Shown: in pieces, positions 52,615 to 61,833 of the stretch
How positions within the stretch are numbered: position 1 is the stretch's first letter
Layout of the letters: each line of letters opens with the position of its first letter
Assembly: GCF_034808145.1 (NCBI RefSeq)
Contig: NZ_JAXHGM010000003.1
Location: forward strand, 1-64,000
Reading direction: 5' to 3'
DNA length: 64,000 nucleotides
DNA from: Halorubellus sp034808145
Lineage (GTDB): Archaea > Halobacteriota > Halobacteria > Halobacteriales > Natrialbaceae
Position numbers and translations under genes: made by a program
Notes under the pieces: generated by a model
Database searches by the model: none
What the model saw: only the letters and a program-made list of their open reading frames with translations
What the model was told of the DNA's origin: nothing

Positions 52615-53972
52615 GTCACCGTCCGTGCGTGAGCCGCCTTGATCGTGTAATCACGCCCCTCTATGTGCGAGATGAGGCCGAACTCGAGACCCAGCGTCCG
52701 GCAACCGACCTCGAGCAGTTCCTCGAGACGCGTCTCGGTGGAGATGTCGCTCTCGGCCATGACGGCCTGCAGTTCCTGCAGTGCATCGCGTTCCCGCTCC
52801 AGTTCGTTGGTGGCCTCGCTCTGCGCAGTCACGTCCCGAGCAACGACGAGGACGCGGTCGTTCCCGGGACGCTCGAACGGCGTGAAACGAACGTCGAGCG
52901 TTCGCGTTCCCTGCCCGTCTTCGAACTCGACCTGCAGGTCCGAATCGTATAACCCGGTGACGCCCCCGTCACCTTCGAGTTGCTGCAGCGACGCCGTGAT
53001 GGCGTTCGAGAACCGGCTCACGTCGGTCTCGGACACTCGACCACCGACAACCTCGGCCAGCGGTCGCCCCTGCAACTGCCCGGGCTCGCCGCTCGTCAGC
53101 CGGCGCTCCGCGGCCGCGTTCGAGAACTGGACGACGCCTTCGCCGTCGAGTATCAGGACGATGTCGTGGATGTTCTGTAGGATCGTCTCGCTGCGTTCCA
53201 GTTCCAGCGTCCGCTCGCGCTCGGTCGTGGTCTCGCGCGAGAACACGGTCAGTCCGTCCTCGTCGGGGAACACGCGGATCTCCGCCCAGTAATCGAACGG
53301 TTCCTCGATGTACTGCTCGAACGTCGTCGACTCACCGGTCCGCATCGCCGTCCGATACCGCTCTTCGAGTTCGGTTCCGGCGACCGACGGGAACCCCTCC
53401 CAGAGGACGGTGCCGACGACCGTCTCAGGGTCCTCGTCGACACGCTGGGCCATCTTCTCGTTTATGTACTCGATGCGCCACTCGTCGTCGACCGCGTAGA
53501 TCGCGTCGGTCGCCCGCTCGAGCGTCCGCTGGAACCGGTCCGACATCTCCTCTGCTCGCTGCTGGTCGCGAGCCGCTTCGACGAGCGTCCGGATCCGGTC
53601 GCCGAGCAGGGAGAAGCTGTCCTCGGTCGCGTGGATTGGGATGTATTCGACCGCGTTCGTCTCCGTCGCGTCCCTGACGACCGTTTCGCTGTCGCGGCCG
53701 GTGAAGAGGATCACTGGAAGGTCGTAGCCGTCTGACCGGACGGTCTTGGCCAGGTCGATGCCGGTCGTGTCCGGGAGCGAATAGGAGGTGACGACACAGT
53801 CGATGGCTGACGAATCGAGCAGTTCGAGTGCCTCCTCGGCGTCGCGCACGGCCGTGATATCGAACTCGGCGTGACTGCTCGACAGTTTCGTCCGAACCAG
53901 CTCCCCGAACCCGGTATCGTCGTTCACGTACAGGACGCGCACCCCCCCACCAAGGTCGTCGTCGTCAGTCAT
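52611..53972 (-). CDS. Hybrid histidine kinase, N-terminal part (split gene)
   Basis: 453 residues from MTDDDDLGGGVRVLYVNDD. A receiver-like domain (about 10-125) has VTSYSLPDTTG where DxMMP is usual, so the phospho-Asp appears lost. Two PAS domains (about 145-265 and 270-395) follow. The frame stops 38 residues into a GAF domain (LEVGCRTLGLEFGLISHIEG ... AHARTVT). The rest of that GAF begins at once in the next frame. A lost base is the simplest cause; ribosomal frameshifting or translational coupling at ATGA could still yield both halves. Confidence 0.88.
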   Translation of the reverse strand: MTDDDDLGGGVRVLYVNDDTGFGELVRTKLSSSHAEFDITAVRDAEEALELLDSSAIDCVVTSYSLPDTTGIDLAKTVRSDGYDLPVILFTGRDSETVVRDATETNAVEYIPIHATEDSFSLLGDRIRTLVEAARDQQRAEEMSDRFQRTLERATDAIYAVDDEWRIEYINEKMAQRVDEDPETVVGTVLWEGFPSVAGTELEERYRTAMRTGESTTFEQYIEEPFDYWAEIRVFPDEDGLTVFSRETTTERERTLELERSETILQNIHDIVLILDGEGVVQFSNAAAERRLTSGEPGQLQGRPLAEVVGGRVSETDVSRFSNAITASLQQLEGDGGVTGLYDSDLQVEFEDGQGTRTLDVRFTPFERPGNDRVLVVARDVTAQSEATNELERERDALQELQAVMAESDISTETRLEELLEVGCRTLGLEFGLISHIEGRDYTIKAAHARTVT

Positions 53973-54042
53973 TGCAGCAAGTATGGATTGAACGATAATC
54001 AATCATCTGGCGTTTATGCGATGGGCGAAACCACCTGGCTCG

Positions 54043-54049
54043 TTTATTG
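54043..54049 (+). promoter_or_regulatory. TATA-like box of the glycoside hydrolase gene
   Basis: TTTATTG, 22-28 bases before the ATG at 54071, suits a leaderless mRNA and supports that start. The region is shared with the divergent split kinase, whose ATG is 98 bases away. Confidence 0.45.
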
Positions 54050-54070
54050 TTTGCTGGATACCGTGGAGTC

Positions 54071-56257
54071 ATGAGACGCGATGAGCTAGGCATGGCCATG
54101 GATCGCCGTCGGTTCCTTCGGACCGCGAGCGTCACCGGGATGGCCGGCGTCGCTGGCTGTCTCAGCGACGAGACGGGTCGGACGGACGTCCGCGTCCGCG
54201 ATGGCGGATTCGAGCACCTGGTGGACGGTGGGTACGAACCGTTGACGGTTCGTGGCGTCAACATCGGGATGGCAAAGCCCGGTTTCTTCCCCGGGTCGGC
54301 GGCTATCACCCGGGCGGAGTACGACCGATGGCTCGCAGATATCGGCGCGATCGCCAACGTGATACGGACCTACACGATTCACCCGCCGGAGTTCTATCAG
54401 GCCCTGGCCGAGTACAACGTGGACGCCGCCGACCCGCTGTACCTGCTGCAGGGGACGTGGGTCCCGCATCGGCCGATGGTCGAAGCGGGTGCGATAACCG
54501 AGCTCTCCGAGACGGTGGATGAAGAGTTGCAGCGAACCGTCGACGTCGTACACGGTTCGACGACGTTGCCGGAACGCCAGGGGCACGCGAGCGGCACCTA
54601 CGAGACCGACGTCCACGATTGGCTCCTGGGGTACCTGTTCGGCGTCGAGTGGCCGCCGGACGTCGTCGAAGCCACGAACCGGGCCCACGGCGATGGCTCG
54701 TACACGGGGACGTATCTGGAGAGCGCGGGGAGCCCGTTCGAGCGTTGGCTCGCCGAGCGCCTGGATGGATTGGTCGACCACGAGACGGACGCGTACGGTT
54801 CGCAGGCTCCCGCCGGGTTCGTGAACTGGGTGACGACGGACCCACTGGAGCATCCGTACGAGCCGTTCGTCTCCGAGGACGCGGTCAGCGTCGACCCCGA
54901 TGCCGTCAGGGCGACGGACGAGTTCTCGCCGGGGACGTTCGCCGCGTATCACGTCTACCCGTACTACCCGGACCTGCTCAACGAGACACCGGAGTACGTC
55001 GAGTACGTCGACCACCGCGGCGAACCGAACAGCTACGCGGGCTACCTGAACGACCTCTCGAGCGCCACGTCGCTCCCGCTGCTCGTCGCCGAGTTCGGCG
55101 TGCCGAGTTCCCGGGGGATCGCGCATCGCGACGTCCACGGGCGCGACCAGGGGCAACACACCGAACGGCGGCAGGGCGAGATCGTCGCCGCGATGTACGA
55201 GGACATCGTCGAGGCCGACACCGCAGGGGGCGTCGCGTTCGCGTGGCAGGACGAGTGGTTCAAGCGGACGTGGAATCTCGACGCCCGCTCGGTTCCGGGC
55301 CGACGGCCGTACTGGTCGAACGTGGAGACGCCCGAGCAGCGGTTCGGGCTGTTGGCGTTCGATCCGGCGGACGCCACGTCGTTGTCCGGCGACGGGTCCG
55401 AGTGGGCCGACGCGGCGGTCAGCGGGCCGACCGCGACGTCCGGTGTCGACGCCGTCAGACGGCTCGAGGAGTTACGGGTCTCGCACAGTCTGGAAGGGCT
55501 GGAGCTCCGGCTCACGTTCGAGGAGTTGTCCCAGCCCGTCTCGTGGGACCGAGTGAACGTCGTTCTCACCGTCGGGCTCCGTGGGGAGTCGACGGCGCTC
55601 CCGCTGGGGACGGACGCGACGGCGGTCGCGGACTTCGTGGTGCACCTCGGCGGTGCGTCGAACTCGCGGCTGCTGGTGGAGTCGTCGTACGACGCGTTCG
55701 CTCGCGAGTTCGGGACCGCAGCCGGCCTCCCGACGACGGACTATCGCGACGGGAGCGCCGGCTTCGTGCCCGTTCGCGAACCGTTGAACCTCGGCTACAC
55801 CGTTCCGGCATCGGGGGAGGAGGTCCCGTTCGAGTCGGTCGAGACCGGACGGCTCACGTATGGCAACGGTAATCCGTCCGCGAGCGCGTACGATTCGCTG
55901 ACGGACGTCCACGTTGCGCCGGGCGCTCGAACTATCGAGGTCAGAATCCCGTGGGTGTTGCTCAACGTCGCCGACCCGTCGGCGAGACGACGGATCGCTT
56001 CGGACTGGGACGACGGGCTCGACGCGGTGTCGTTCGACGCGGTCACCGTCGGCGCTGGGACGTACCGTCCGGATGCGGACGGGCGAGCGCGGACCGTTCC
56101 CGGTGAGACCAACCTCACGCACGCGATTCCGGGCCTGTCGGGTGATGAACTGCGGACCACCGAGTACGCCTGGGAGACGTGGTCCGACGTCGCCTACTCG
56201 GAGCGACTCAAGCAGTCCTACGACGTGCTCGAAGACGAGTGGGGCGAGGACGGTTGA
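54071..56257 (+). CDS. Tat-exported glycoside hydrolase-like lipoprotein
   Basis: 728 residues. The Tat signal DRRRFLRTASVTGMAGVAGC includes a lipobox Cys. The N-terminal half (about 40-420) looks like a TIM-barrel glycosidase: LTVRGVNIGMAKPGFFPG, VIRTYTIHPPEFY, LLVAEFGVPSSRG with a candidate catalytic Glu, and GGVAFAWQDEWFKRTW with another acid. The C-terminal half (about 430-720) is beta-rich. It probably trims or processes an extracellular glycan, and it faces the synthase locus across a shared promoter. ATG at 54098 is the alternative start. The exact GH family is not assigned. Confidence 0.82.
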   Translation: MRRDELGMAMDRRRFLRTASVTGMAGVAGCLSDETGRTDVRVRDGGFEHLVDGGYEPLTVRGVNIGMAKPGFFPGSAAITRAEYDRWLADIGAIANVIRTYTIHPPEFYQALAEYNVDAADPLYLLQGTWVPHRPMVEAGAITELSETVDEELQRTVDVVHGSTTLPERQGHASGTYETDVHDWLLGYLFGVEWPPDVVEATNRAHGDGSYTGTYLESAGSPFERWLAERLDGLVDHETDAYGSQAPAGFVNWVTTDPLEHPYEPFVSEDAVSVDPDAVRATDEFSPGTFAAYHVYPYYPDLLNETPEYVEYVDHRGEPNSYAGYLNDLSSATSLPLLVAEFGVPSSRGIAHRDVHGRDQGQHTERRQGEIVAAMYEDIVEADTAGGVAFAWQDEWFKRTWNLDARSVPGRRPYWSNVETPEQRFGLLAFDPADATSLSGDGSEWADAAVSGPTATSGVDAVRRLEELRVSHSLEGLELRLTFEELSQPVSWDRVNVVLTVGLRGESTALPLGTDATAVADFVVHLGGASNSRLLVESSYDAFAREFGTAAGLPTTDYRDGSAGFVPVREPLNLGYTVPASGEEVPFESVETGRLTYGNGNPSASAYDSLTDVHVAPGARTIEVRIPWVLLNVADPSARRRIASDWDDGLDAVSFDAVTVGAGTYRPDADGRARTVPGETNLTHAIPGLSGDELRTTEYAWETWSDVAYSERLKQSYDVLEDEWGEDG

Positions 56258-56334
56258 GGTCGGGGTTCTGTCGGGTTCGACCGCGAGAGCGAGAGACGGT
56301 GGCTGTCCTCCGTCGACGATAGATGCTCCCGGTC

Positions 56335-56391
56335 GCTGACGGATGCTTTCACTGCTGACGGATGCTTTCGCTGCCGGCGGATGCCGTCAGT
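56335..56391 (+). repeat. Three 19-bp tandem repeats
   Basis: GCTGACGGATGCTTTCACT (56335), GCTGACGGATGCTTTCGCT (56354) and a diverged GCCGGCGGATGCCGTCAGT (56373) lie between two convergent genes, glycosidase and VWA protein. No function is evident. Confidence 0.75.
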
Positions 56392-56514
56392 AACCGAGGT
56401 GGGGTCGTCGGACGGGAAGGAGTGGCGGCTTCGACGAAGAGCGGGAGGTGTCCTCGGAGCGGACCACCGACCGAACCCACTCCAGGAGGACCCACCGCGC
56501 GGTATGGAGGTCGG

Positions 56515-58599
56515 TCAGCGCCGGCGCGAGACGACGAGTGCGGCGGCGAGCAGTGCGACGAGCGCGACGACGATCGAGAACCCGGGCGTGGAGTCGCCGG
56601 CGGGTTCGTCGGTGGCGTCCCCGGTCGTGGTGACCGTCGGTGCGGCCGTCGTCGGTTCGCTCGTGGTGGGTGCGGGGTCGACCTGCAGTTGACCCTGTTC
56701 GACGCCCGCGACCGCGAGGTCGTACGTGCCGGCGTCGGCCGCGACGAACGAGATCGGGATGGTGGTGGTCTCGCCCGCGGGCACCTCGACGAACTTCGTC
56801 TCGACCGACTCGCCGTCGAGGGAGACGGTGGCGTCGTACGACTGCGCGCGCGTCCCGTTGTTCGTGACGGTGACGGAGGCGGTGACGAGGTCGCCTTCGG
56901 TGACGTTGGTCGAGCCGACGTCGACGCTCCCCACGGAGAGCGCGGGGTCGTCGACGACGAGCGCGAACGTGGACAGTCGCTCGGTGCTCGCGACGACGTG
57001 CCCGGGGGCACCGTCGACGGACTGTTGGGTGAGTTGCTGCCACTCGTTCGCCTGGGCGTCGTAGCGGTGTATCTCGACGTCGTCACCGGACTTCAGGAAC
57101 TCGAAGGTGACCGACCGCAGGTCGGCGGTCGAGAGCGACGACGTGACCGAGAGGTACCGGACCGCGCGCGCGTCCGACTCGATGGCGGGCGTCCCCGCCG
57201 GCGGTGCCTCGATGCGTTCGAGCGTCAGGTCGAACGCGAGGTCGTGACGCACACCGACCGCGTCGGGGCGCGAGTCGACCGTGACGGACGTGAGCTGGTT
57301 CCCGGTCCCCGCGAGGATGGCGGCGGCGGGCAGGTCGACAGTGACGGGGGTGCCGGCGTTGGCGTCCGCGACGCTCGCTTGCAGGCGGTCGCCGGCGTCG
57401 TTCGTGGTGACGTCTATCGACATCGGGTAGGGTTCGTTGACGTGCACGACGTCGACGCGCTCGTTCGAGAGCACCATCTTGTAGTCGCCCGGTTCGTCGA
57501 ACCGGTAGACGAGCGACGTGGTGGTCTCCGAGAGGTGATCGACGGTGACGCGCTTCTCGGCGAGCAGTTCGCCGTTGGTCGTCAGGAACAGGTTGTGCGT
57601 GCCCTCGACGAGGCCCTTGTTGCGGAGCGTGACGTTGAACTCGACGGTCTCCCCGGTCTCGATCTCGGTTCGGTTCACCGAGTGCTCGATGGCCTTGATG
57701 TTCGGGCCGACCTCGAACTCGTTCTGGCTGTCGTCCCCGTCGGAGTTCTCGGGTGCGTCGACCGCGGTGAAGACGTTGGTGGCGACGCGCTCCATCGTCC
57801 GTTCGGCGTTCGTGCCGATGTCGAGCCAGTCGCCGTCGATGTCGTCGGCGAGCACGCGGAGTTCGTTGTCGGCGCTGCTGTCGCACGGCGGCGAGTGAAC
57901 GTCGCACGTGCTGGCGCTGACGGTCGATGGCGAGACGGAGAGGAACGTGTAATCCTCGAGCCCCTCGACCGCTCGTGCGCGAGTGTCGGCGTCGCTGTCG
58001 TCGTCCTCGTCGGTGATGAGGACGATGACGCGTTCCGCGTCGGAACGGTAGTTCATCTCGGTCGCCTTCAGGATGGCGTCGGACGCGCGCTCGGTGCTCC
58101 CGGCGGGCGAGAAGACCATCGCGCGCTCGATGGCGTCGAAGTTGGACGTGAACGGTTGTCGGACGGTCGCGGACGACGTGTACGTGACGAGCCCGAATCG
58201 CGCGTCGACGTCTCGTTCGAGGAGCGTCCGCTGGAACGTCTTGAGTTCGTTCGCGAGCTGGTACCGCTCCGTGTTCATGCTGTCGGAGCTATCCATCACG
58301 AACACGACGTCGACCTGGTTCGAGGCGGCGCGGGTGGTGCTCGTGGACGCGACGTCCTCCGTGGTGTTCTCATCGGTCTGGCTCGTGGCCGAGACGGTAC
58401 GGGTGGTATCGAGCGCGCGCACGCTGTCGGTCGTCGAGAGCGACTGACTCGGTTCGGCGACGGACGTCGCCGTTGCCGCGGCGACGGTCGAGGTCGTCAC
58501 GAGGATGGTGACGAGAACGACGGCGACGCGTGCGAGCGTCGTGGTTTGTGGGCGCCCGGTCGCGGACGCCCTGGTGCTGCGAGTTCGGTCGGGTGACAT
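56515..58599 (-). CDS. VWA surface protein with PGF-CTERM tail
   Basis: 694 residues. A signal peptide (about 20-45) precedes a von Willebrand A domain (about 95-275) with MIDAS residues in VVFVMDSSDSMN and ITDEDDDSD. Then come CARDB/Ig-like beta domains (about 290-380 and 555-640), a Thr/Glu-rich spacer, PGFSIVVALVALLAAALV and a final RRR. That end is the PGF-CTERM signal cut by archaeosortase A and linked to lipid. It is exposed at the cell surface, likely an adhesin-like or S-layer-associated protein. Confidence 0.92.
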   Translation of the reverse strand: MSPDRTRSTRASATGRPQTTTLARVAVVLVTILVTTSTVAAATATSVAEPSQSLSTTDSVRALDTTRTVSATSQTDENTTEDVASTSTTRAASNQVDVVFVMDSSDSMNTERYQLANELKTFQRTLLERDVDARFGLVTYTSSATVRQPFTSNFDAIERAMVFSPAGSTERASDAILKATEMNYRSDAERVIVLITDEDDDSDADTRARAVEGLEDYTFLSVSPSTVSASTCDVHSPPCDSSADNELRVLADDIDGDWLDIGTNAERTMERVATNVFTAVDAPENSDGDDSQNEFEVGPNIKAIEHSVNRTEIETGETVEFNVTLRNKGLVEGTHNLFLTTNGELLAEKRVTVDHLSETTTSLVYRFDEPGDYKMVLSNERVDVVHVNEPYPMSIDVTTNDAGDRLQASVADANAGTPVTVDLPAAAILAGTGNQLTSVTVDSRPDAVGVRHDLAFDLTLERIEAPPAGTPAIESDARAVRYLSVTSSLSTADLRSVTFEFLKSGDDVEIHRYDAQANEWQQLTQQSVDGAPGHVVASTERLSTFALVVDDPALSVGSVDVGSTNVTEGDLVTASVTVTNNGTRAQSYDATVSLDGESVETKFVEVPAGETTTIPISFVAADAGTYDLAVAGVEQGQLQVDPAPTTSEPTTAAPTVTTTGDATDEPAGDSTPGFSIVVALVALLAAALVVSRRR

Positions 58600-59034
58600 A
58601 CGACTCTACGAGGGTGACGACGGTACCTTGTAACGGGTAACATACCGACGTGAACGCGTTCCGAATCCGTCCGTAACAGCGGACCAGTTGCTAGGCGCCG
58701 CTCGCTGTCGGTTTCGGCCGGAACGCGGTGGATAGGCAGCGGCTGAGGGGTCGGATAGGCGACCTATAACTATCCCCGTGACAGGGGTTCCTTCCGGTAG
58801 AACGCCGCGGGTCGCGCTCGGGCGACCGCGGGGGTAGCAGATGACACAGTCCCACCGGCACAGACCCATCGGTTCGATAGGAGACCACCGTCACGACCCG
58901 TCCACCGGTTCGCTCGGACGCCGACCGCACGACCCGTCCCCTCGTTCGGTGGCTTCACCTCGTCGTCGCGGACCCGCTGGTCCGCGGAGCGAGTACGGGC
59001 GCGTCGCGTCGGGGGCGGGGAGGGCGTCGTAGCG
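58600..59034. other. Divergent promoter region between VWA and flippase genes
   Basis: No gene is supported. TTACAAGG (minus strand, 58626-58633) lies about 27-34 bases before the VWA ATG. CTATAACTAT (58764-58773) could serve rightward transcription with a long leader. Confidence 0.4.
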
Positions 59035-60558
59035 ATGGTCGGGTTCGAGAACTTCACCGAGCGCCTGCTCTCGGTCGTGAGCGCTCGCGTCCTGACGCTC
59101 GGCATCACGTTCGTCACCACGCCCATCGTCGTCCGGCTCCTCGACCCCGCGGGGTACGGGAACTACGCGGTGCTGTTGTCCGTGTTCACCATGTGGATCC
59201 TGCCGGTGAGTTCCGCGGTGACGGAGGGCGTCCAGAAGTACGTCGGCGAGGACCGCGACGGCGACGCGGCCTGGGGGGCGCGCGTCGTCGGGTTCTACTT
59301 CCTCTTCGGTGGCGCGCTCGTCGTTGCGTCGGTCGCGATCATGCTCGCGTTCACCGCACTCGGCGGCGCCGCCTGGCTGTTCGGGGACGCGTTCACGCGG
59401 TACTTCTACCTGCTCGCGGCCTTCGTGTTCGTCGCGCAGTTCCGCGCGATCGGTTACCACGCCGTCCTCGGGTTCGGGAACGAGAAGACGACCGCGACGT
59501 TCGACGTCGCGAAGAAGTTCCTCACGATGGCGGTCGGCATCGGACTCGTCGTCGCCGCCGGCATGGGCGTCGCGGGGATGCTCGTCGGACACGTCGTCGC
59601 GAACGTCGTCATCGCGGCGGCGGCGGCGGTCATCCTCGTCCGGACGACCGACCTGTCCGCACTGACCGTCCGGTCGCTGCGAGCGCTGCCGCTCCGGGAG
59701 CTCGTCGCGTTCAACGGCCTGAACGTCGTGCTCGTGTTCCTCGTGCTGTCGATGGCGCACGTCGACGTCCTGATGCTGCGGACGTTCGGGTCCCCGGAGT
59801 CGACGGGGCTCTACAAGGCGGCGTTGAGCACGAGCGAGTACCTCTGGATCGTTCCGATGGCGCTCCAGACGGTGCTCCTGCACTCGAGTTCGAGCCTGTG
59901 GGCCGACGGGCGGACCGAGGAGCTGTCACGTATCGCGAGCCGCCTCACGCGGTACACGCTCCTCCTCGTCACCCTGATGGCGCTCGGGATGGCGGTGCTC
60001 GTCGACCGGTTCGTGCCGCTCTACTTCGGCGCGGAGTACGAGGCCTCGATCGTGCCGTTGCTCGTGCTCCTCCCGGGCGTCGTCGGGTTCGCCGCTGCAC
60101 GGCCGCTGCAGGCCATCGGCCAGGGTTCGGGGAACCTGCGGACGCTCCTCCTGGCGGTCGGTGGCGCCGCGACCCTGAACTTCGCGCTGAACGCCCTCCT
60201 CATCCCGCAGTACGGGATGATGGGTGCGGCCGCGGCGACGAGCGTCGGGTACGGGTCGATGTTCGCGTTCCTCGTGTGGTCCGCGTACCAGCTCGGGTAC
60301 GACCCGCTCCGGGACGTCCGACCGCTGCGGCTCGCCGCGACCACCGTCCTCTCCGCACCGGTCGTGTGGGGCGCGAACGAGCTGGTGGCGAACGACGTCC
60401 TCGCGCTCCTCGTGGTGCCGCCCGTCGGGTTCGTCGCGTACTTCGTGATCGCCGTCGGCGTCGGGGCGGTCGGCGTGGACGAGGTGCAGGCCATCGTGGA
60501 CCGCGCGCCGAACCGGCTCGCCGCCCCGCTCCGCGCCGCACTCTCCTGGGTCAACTGA
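59035..60558 (+). CDS. Wzx-like polysaccharide flippase (MOP superfamily)
   Basis: 507 residues with about 14 membrane helices, the layout of the polysaccharide-transporter branch of the MOP superfamily. It starts with an amphipathic piece and ITFVTTPIVVRLLDPAGYGN, a typical opening of these flippases. It would move lipid-linked glycan units across the membrane for surface assembly. It is followed by a GNAT gene in the same direction, and a glycosyltransferase lies opposite. Confidence 0.92.
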   Translation: MVGFENFTERLLSVVSARVLTLGITFVTTPIVVRLLDPAGYGNYAVLLSVFTMWILPVSSAVTEGVQKYVGEDRDGDAAWGARVVGFYFLFGGALVVASVAIMLAFTALGGAAWLFGDAFTRYFYLLAAFVFVAQFRAIGYHAVLGFGNEKTTATFDVAKKFLTMAVGIGLVVAAGMGVAGMLVGHVVANVVIAAAAAVILVRTTDLSALTVRSLRALPLRELVAFNGLNVVLVFLVLSMAHVDVLMLRTFGSPESTGLYKAALSTSEYLWIVPMALQTVLLHSSSSLWADGRTEELSRIASRLTRYTLLLVTLMALGMAVLVDRFVPLYFGAEYEASIVPLLVLLPGVVGFAAARPLQAIGQGSGNLRTLLLAVGGAATLNFALNALLIPQYGMMGAAAATSVGYGSMFAFLVWSAYQLGYDPLRDVRPLRLAATTVLSAPVVWGANELVANDVLALLVVPPVGFVAYFVIAVGVGAVGVDEVQAIVDRAPNRLAAPLRAALSWVN

Positions 60559-60650
60559 GGCGAACCGTCGCCGTCTTCGCGCCTAACGCCGTCATTACGG
60601 CCACGTAACCACGTCATTACCACGTGCGTCTGCCTCGACGGTCGAGTCGG

Positions 60651-61745
60651 ATGACAGCTGTCCGCGCGTTCCGCCGGAGCGACGACCTCGAGGCGTTCCT
60701 GTCGCTGTACGAGCGGGTCTTCGGGCGAGCTCGCGACCGCGCGTGGTTCGACTGGAAGTACGCGTCCGGGCCGGGGATGTCGGCGCCGCGCATCGTGGTC
60801 GCGGTGAGCGACGGAACCGACGACGGCGCGGCGGGGGAGCTCGTCGGTGCACGACCGTTCCTCCCGATGCGTCTCGCGGTCGGTGAGCGGCGCGTGCTCG
60901 CGGTCCAGCCCGTCGACGCGATGGTGCACCCCGAGTTCCGTCGGCAGGGCGTGTTCACCGCGATGACGAAGTGGGCGCTCGCGGCGTTCGAGGCGAGCGA
61001 CGCGTCGTTGTGTTTCAACTTCCCGAACGAGGCGGCCGCCGCCGGGAACCGACGGCTCGGCTGGCGGAAGGTCCAGGAACGCGCGTCGTTCTATCGGTTC
61101 CTGGACCCGAGTCGCGTCGCCGAGTCCGCCGACCTGCGACCGCTCGCGAAGGCCGCGGCGTCGGCGGTCGCCCCGGCCGTCTCGGGGTACAACGCGATGC
61201 GGCGAGCGATGACGTCGACCGACGAGGCGGTGACGGTACGCCGGGAACGAGCGGTCCCGGTCGAGGAGCTCGCCTCGCGGTACCGGGCGCGGCCGCCGGA
61301 CGCGATCCACGTGGTCCGGGACGCTGCGTTCTGGGAGCACTGGACGGCGAACCCGGACTGGCGGTACGAGACGTACCTCGCGGACGACGACGAGAGCGCG
61401 CTGCTGGTCGGCCGGTCGACGCGCCCCGACCGCGACGTCGCGCGAGTGACGGACGTTCTGCCACCGGGCGAGAGTCGGTCGAGGGCGGCGCTCGCTGCAC
61501 TCCTCAGCCGTGCGCTCGACGACCACGATGACGCGGCGATGGTCGTCGCACCACCGCTCGCGGACGCGGCCGACCTCCTCGCGGACCTCGGGTTCCTCTG
61601 CGACCGCGACCCGCCGCTCCAGTACGTCGCCACGCCAACGAACCACTACGTTCGGACGCTCACGGGCGAGTGGACGGTCGCCGGCGTCGACATCGCGGAC
61701 GCCGCGAACTGGACGCTGACGTCCGTCGAGCGCGATACCACTTGA
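60651..61745 (+). CDS. GNAT family acyltransferase
   Basis: 364 residues from MTAVRAFRRSDDLEAFL. The acetyl-CoA-binding signature is AMVHPEFRRQGVFTAMTKWA (about 85-105), within an Eis-like N-terminal GNAT fold. FNFPNEAAAAGNRRLGW fits the later part of the fold. The C-terminal half (about 180-364) is a second, weaker GNAT-like unit. Proteins of this plan occur in polysaccharide clusters, where they acylate sugars; this substrate is unknown. It follows the flippase gene by about 90 bases. Confidence 0.85.
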   Translation: MTAVRAFRRSDDLEAFLSLYERVFGRARDRAWFDWKYASGPGMSAPRIVVAVSDGTDDGAAGELVGARPFLPMRLAVGERRVLAVQPVDAMVHPEFRRQGVFTAMTKWALAAFEASDASLCFNFPNEAAAAGNRRLGWRKVQERASFYRFLDPSRVAESADLRPLAKAAASAVAPAVSGYNAMRRAMTSTDEAVTVRRERAVPVEELASRYRARPPDAIHVVRDAAFWEHWTANPDWRYETYLADDDESALLVGRSTRPDRDVARVTDVLPPGESRSRAALAALLSRALDDHDDAAMVVAPPLADAADLLADLGFLCDRDPPLQYVATPTNHYVRTLTGEWTVAGVDIADAANWTLTSVERDTT

Positions 61746-61833
61746 AGAACGGGACGGGGCCTGGAGAACGCGACGCGGAAGGTCGCGACTCCTCGGCGAA
61801 AGACCGGGAGAACGAGTATCGATTGGGCGTCTG

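Noticed and set aside
56362..58596. 744-codon plus-strand frame
   Set aside because: Complement of the VWA protein gene, which has signal peptide, MIDAS and PGF-CTERM motifs.
60021..61646. 541-codon minus-strand frame
   Set aside because: Antisense to the flippase end and the GNAT gene.
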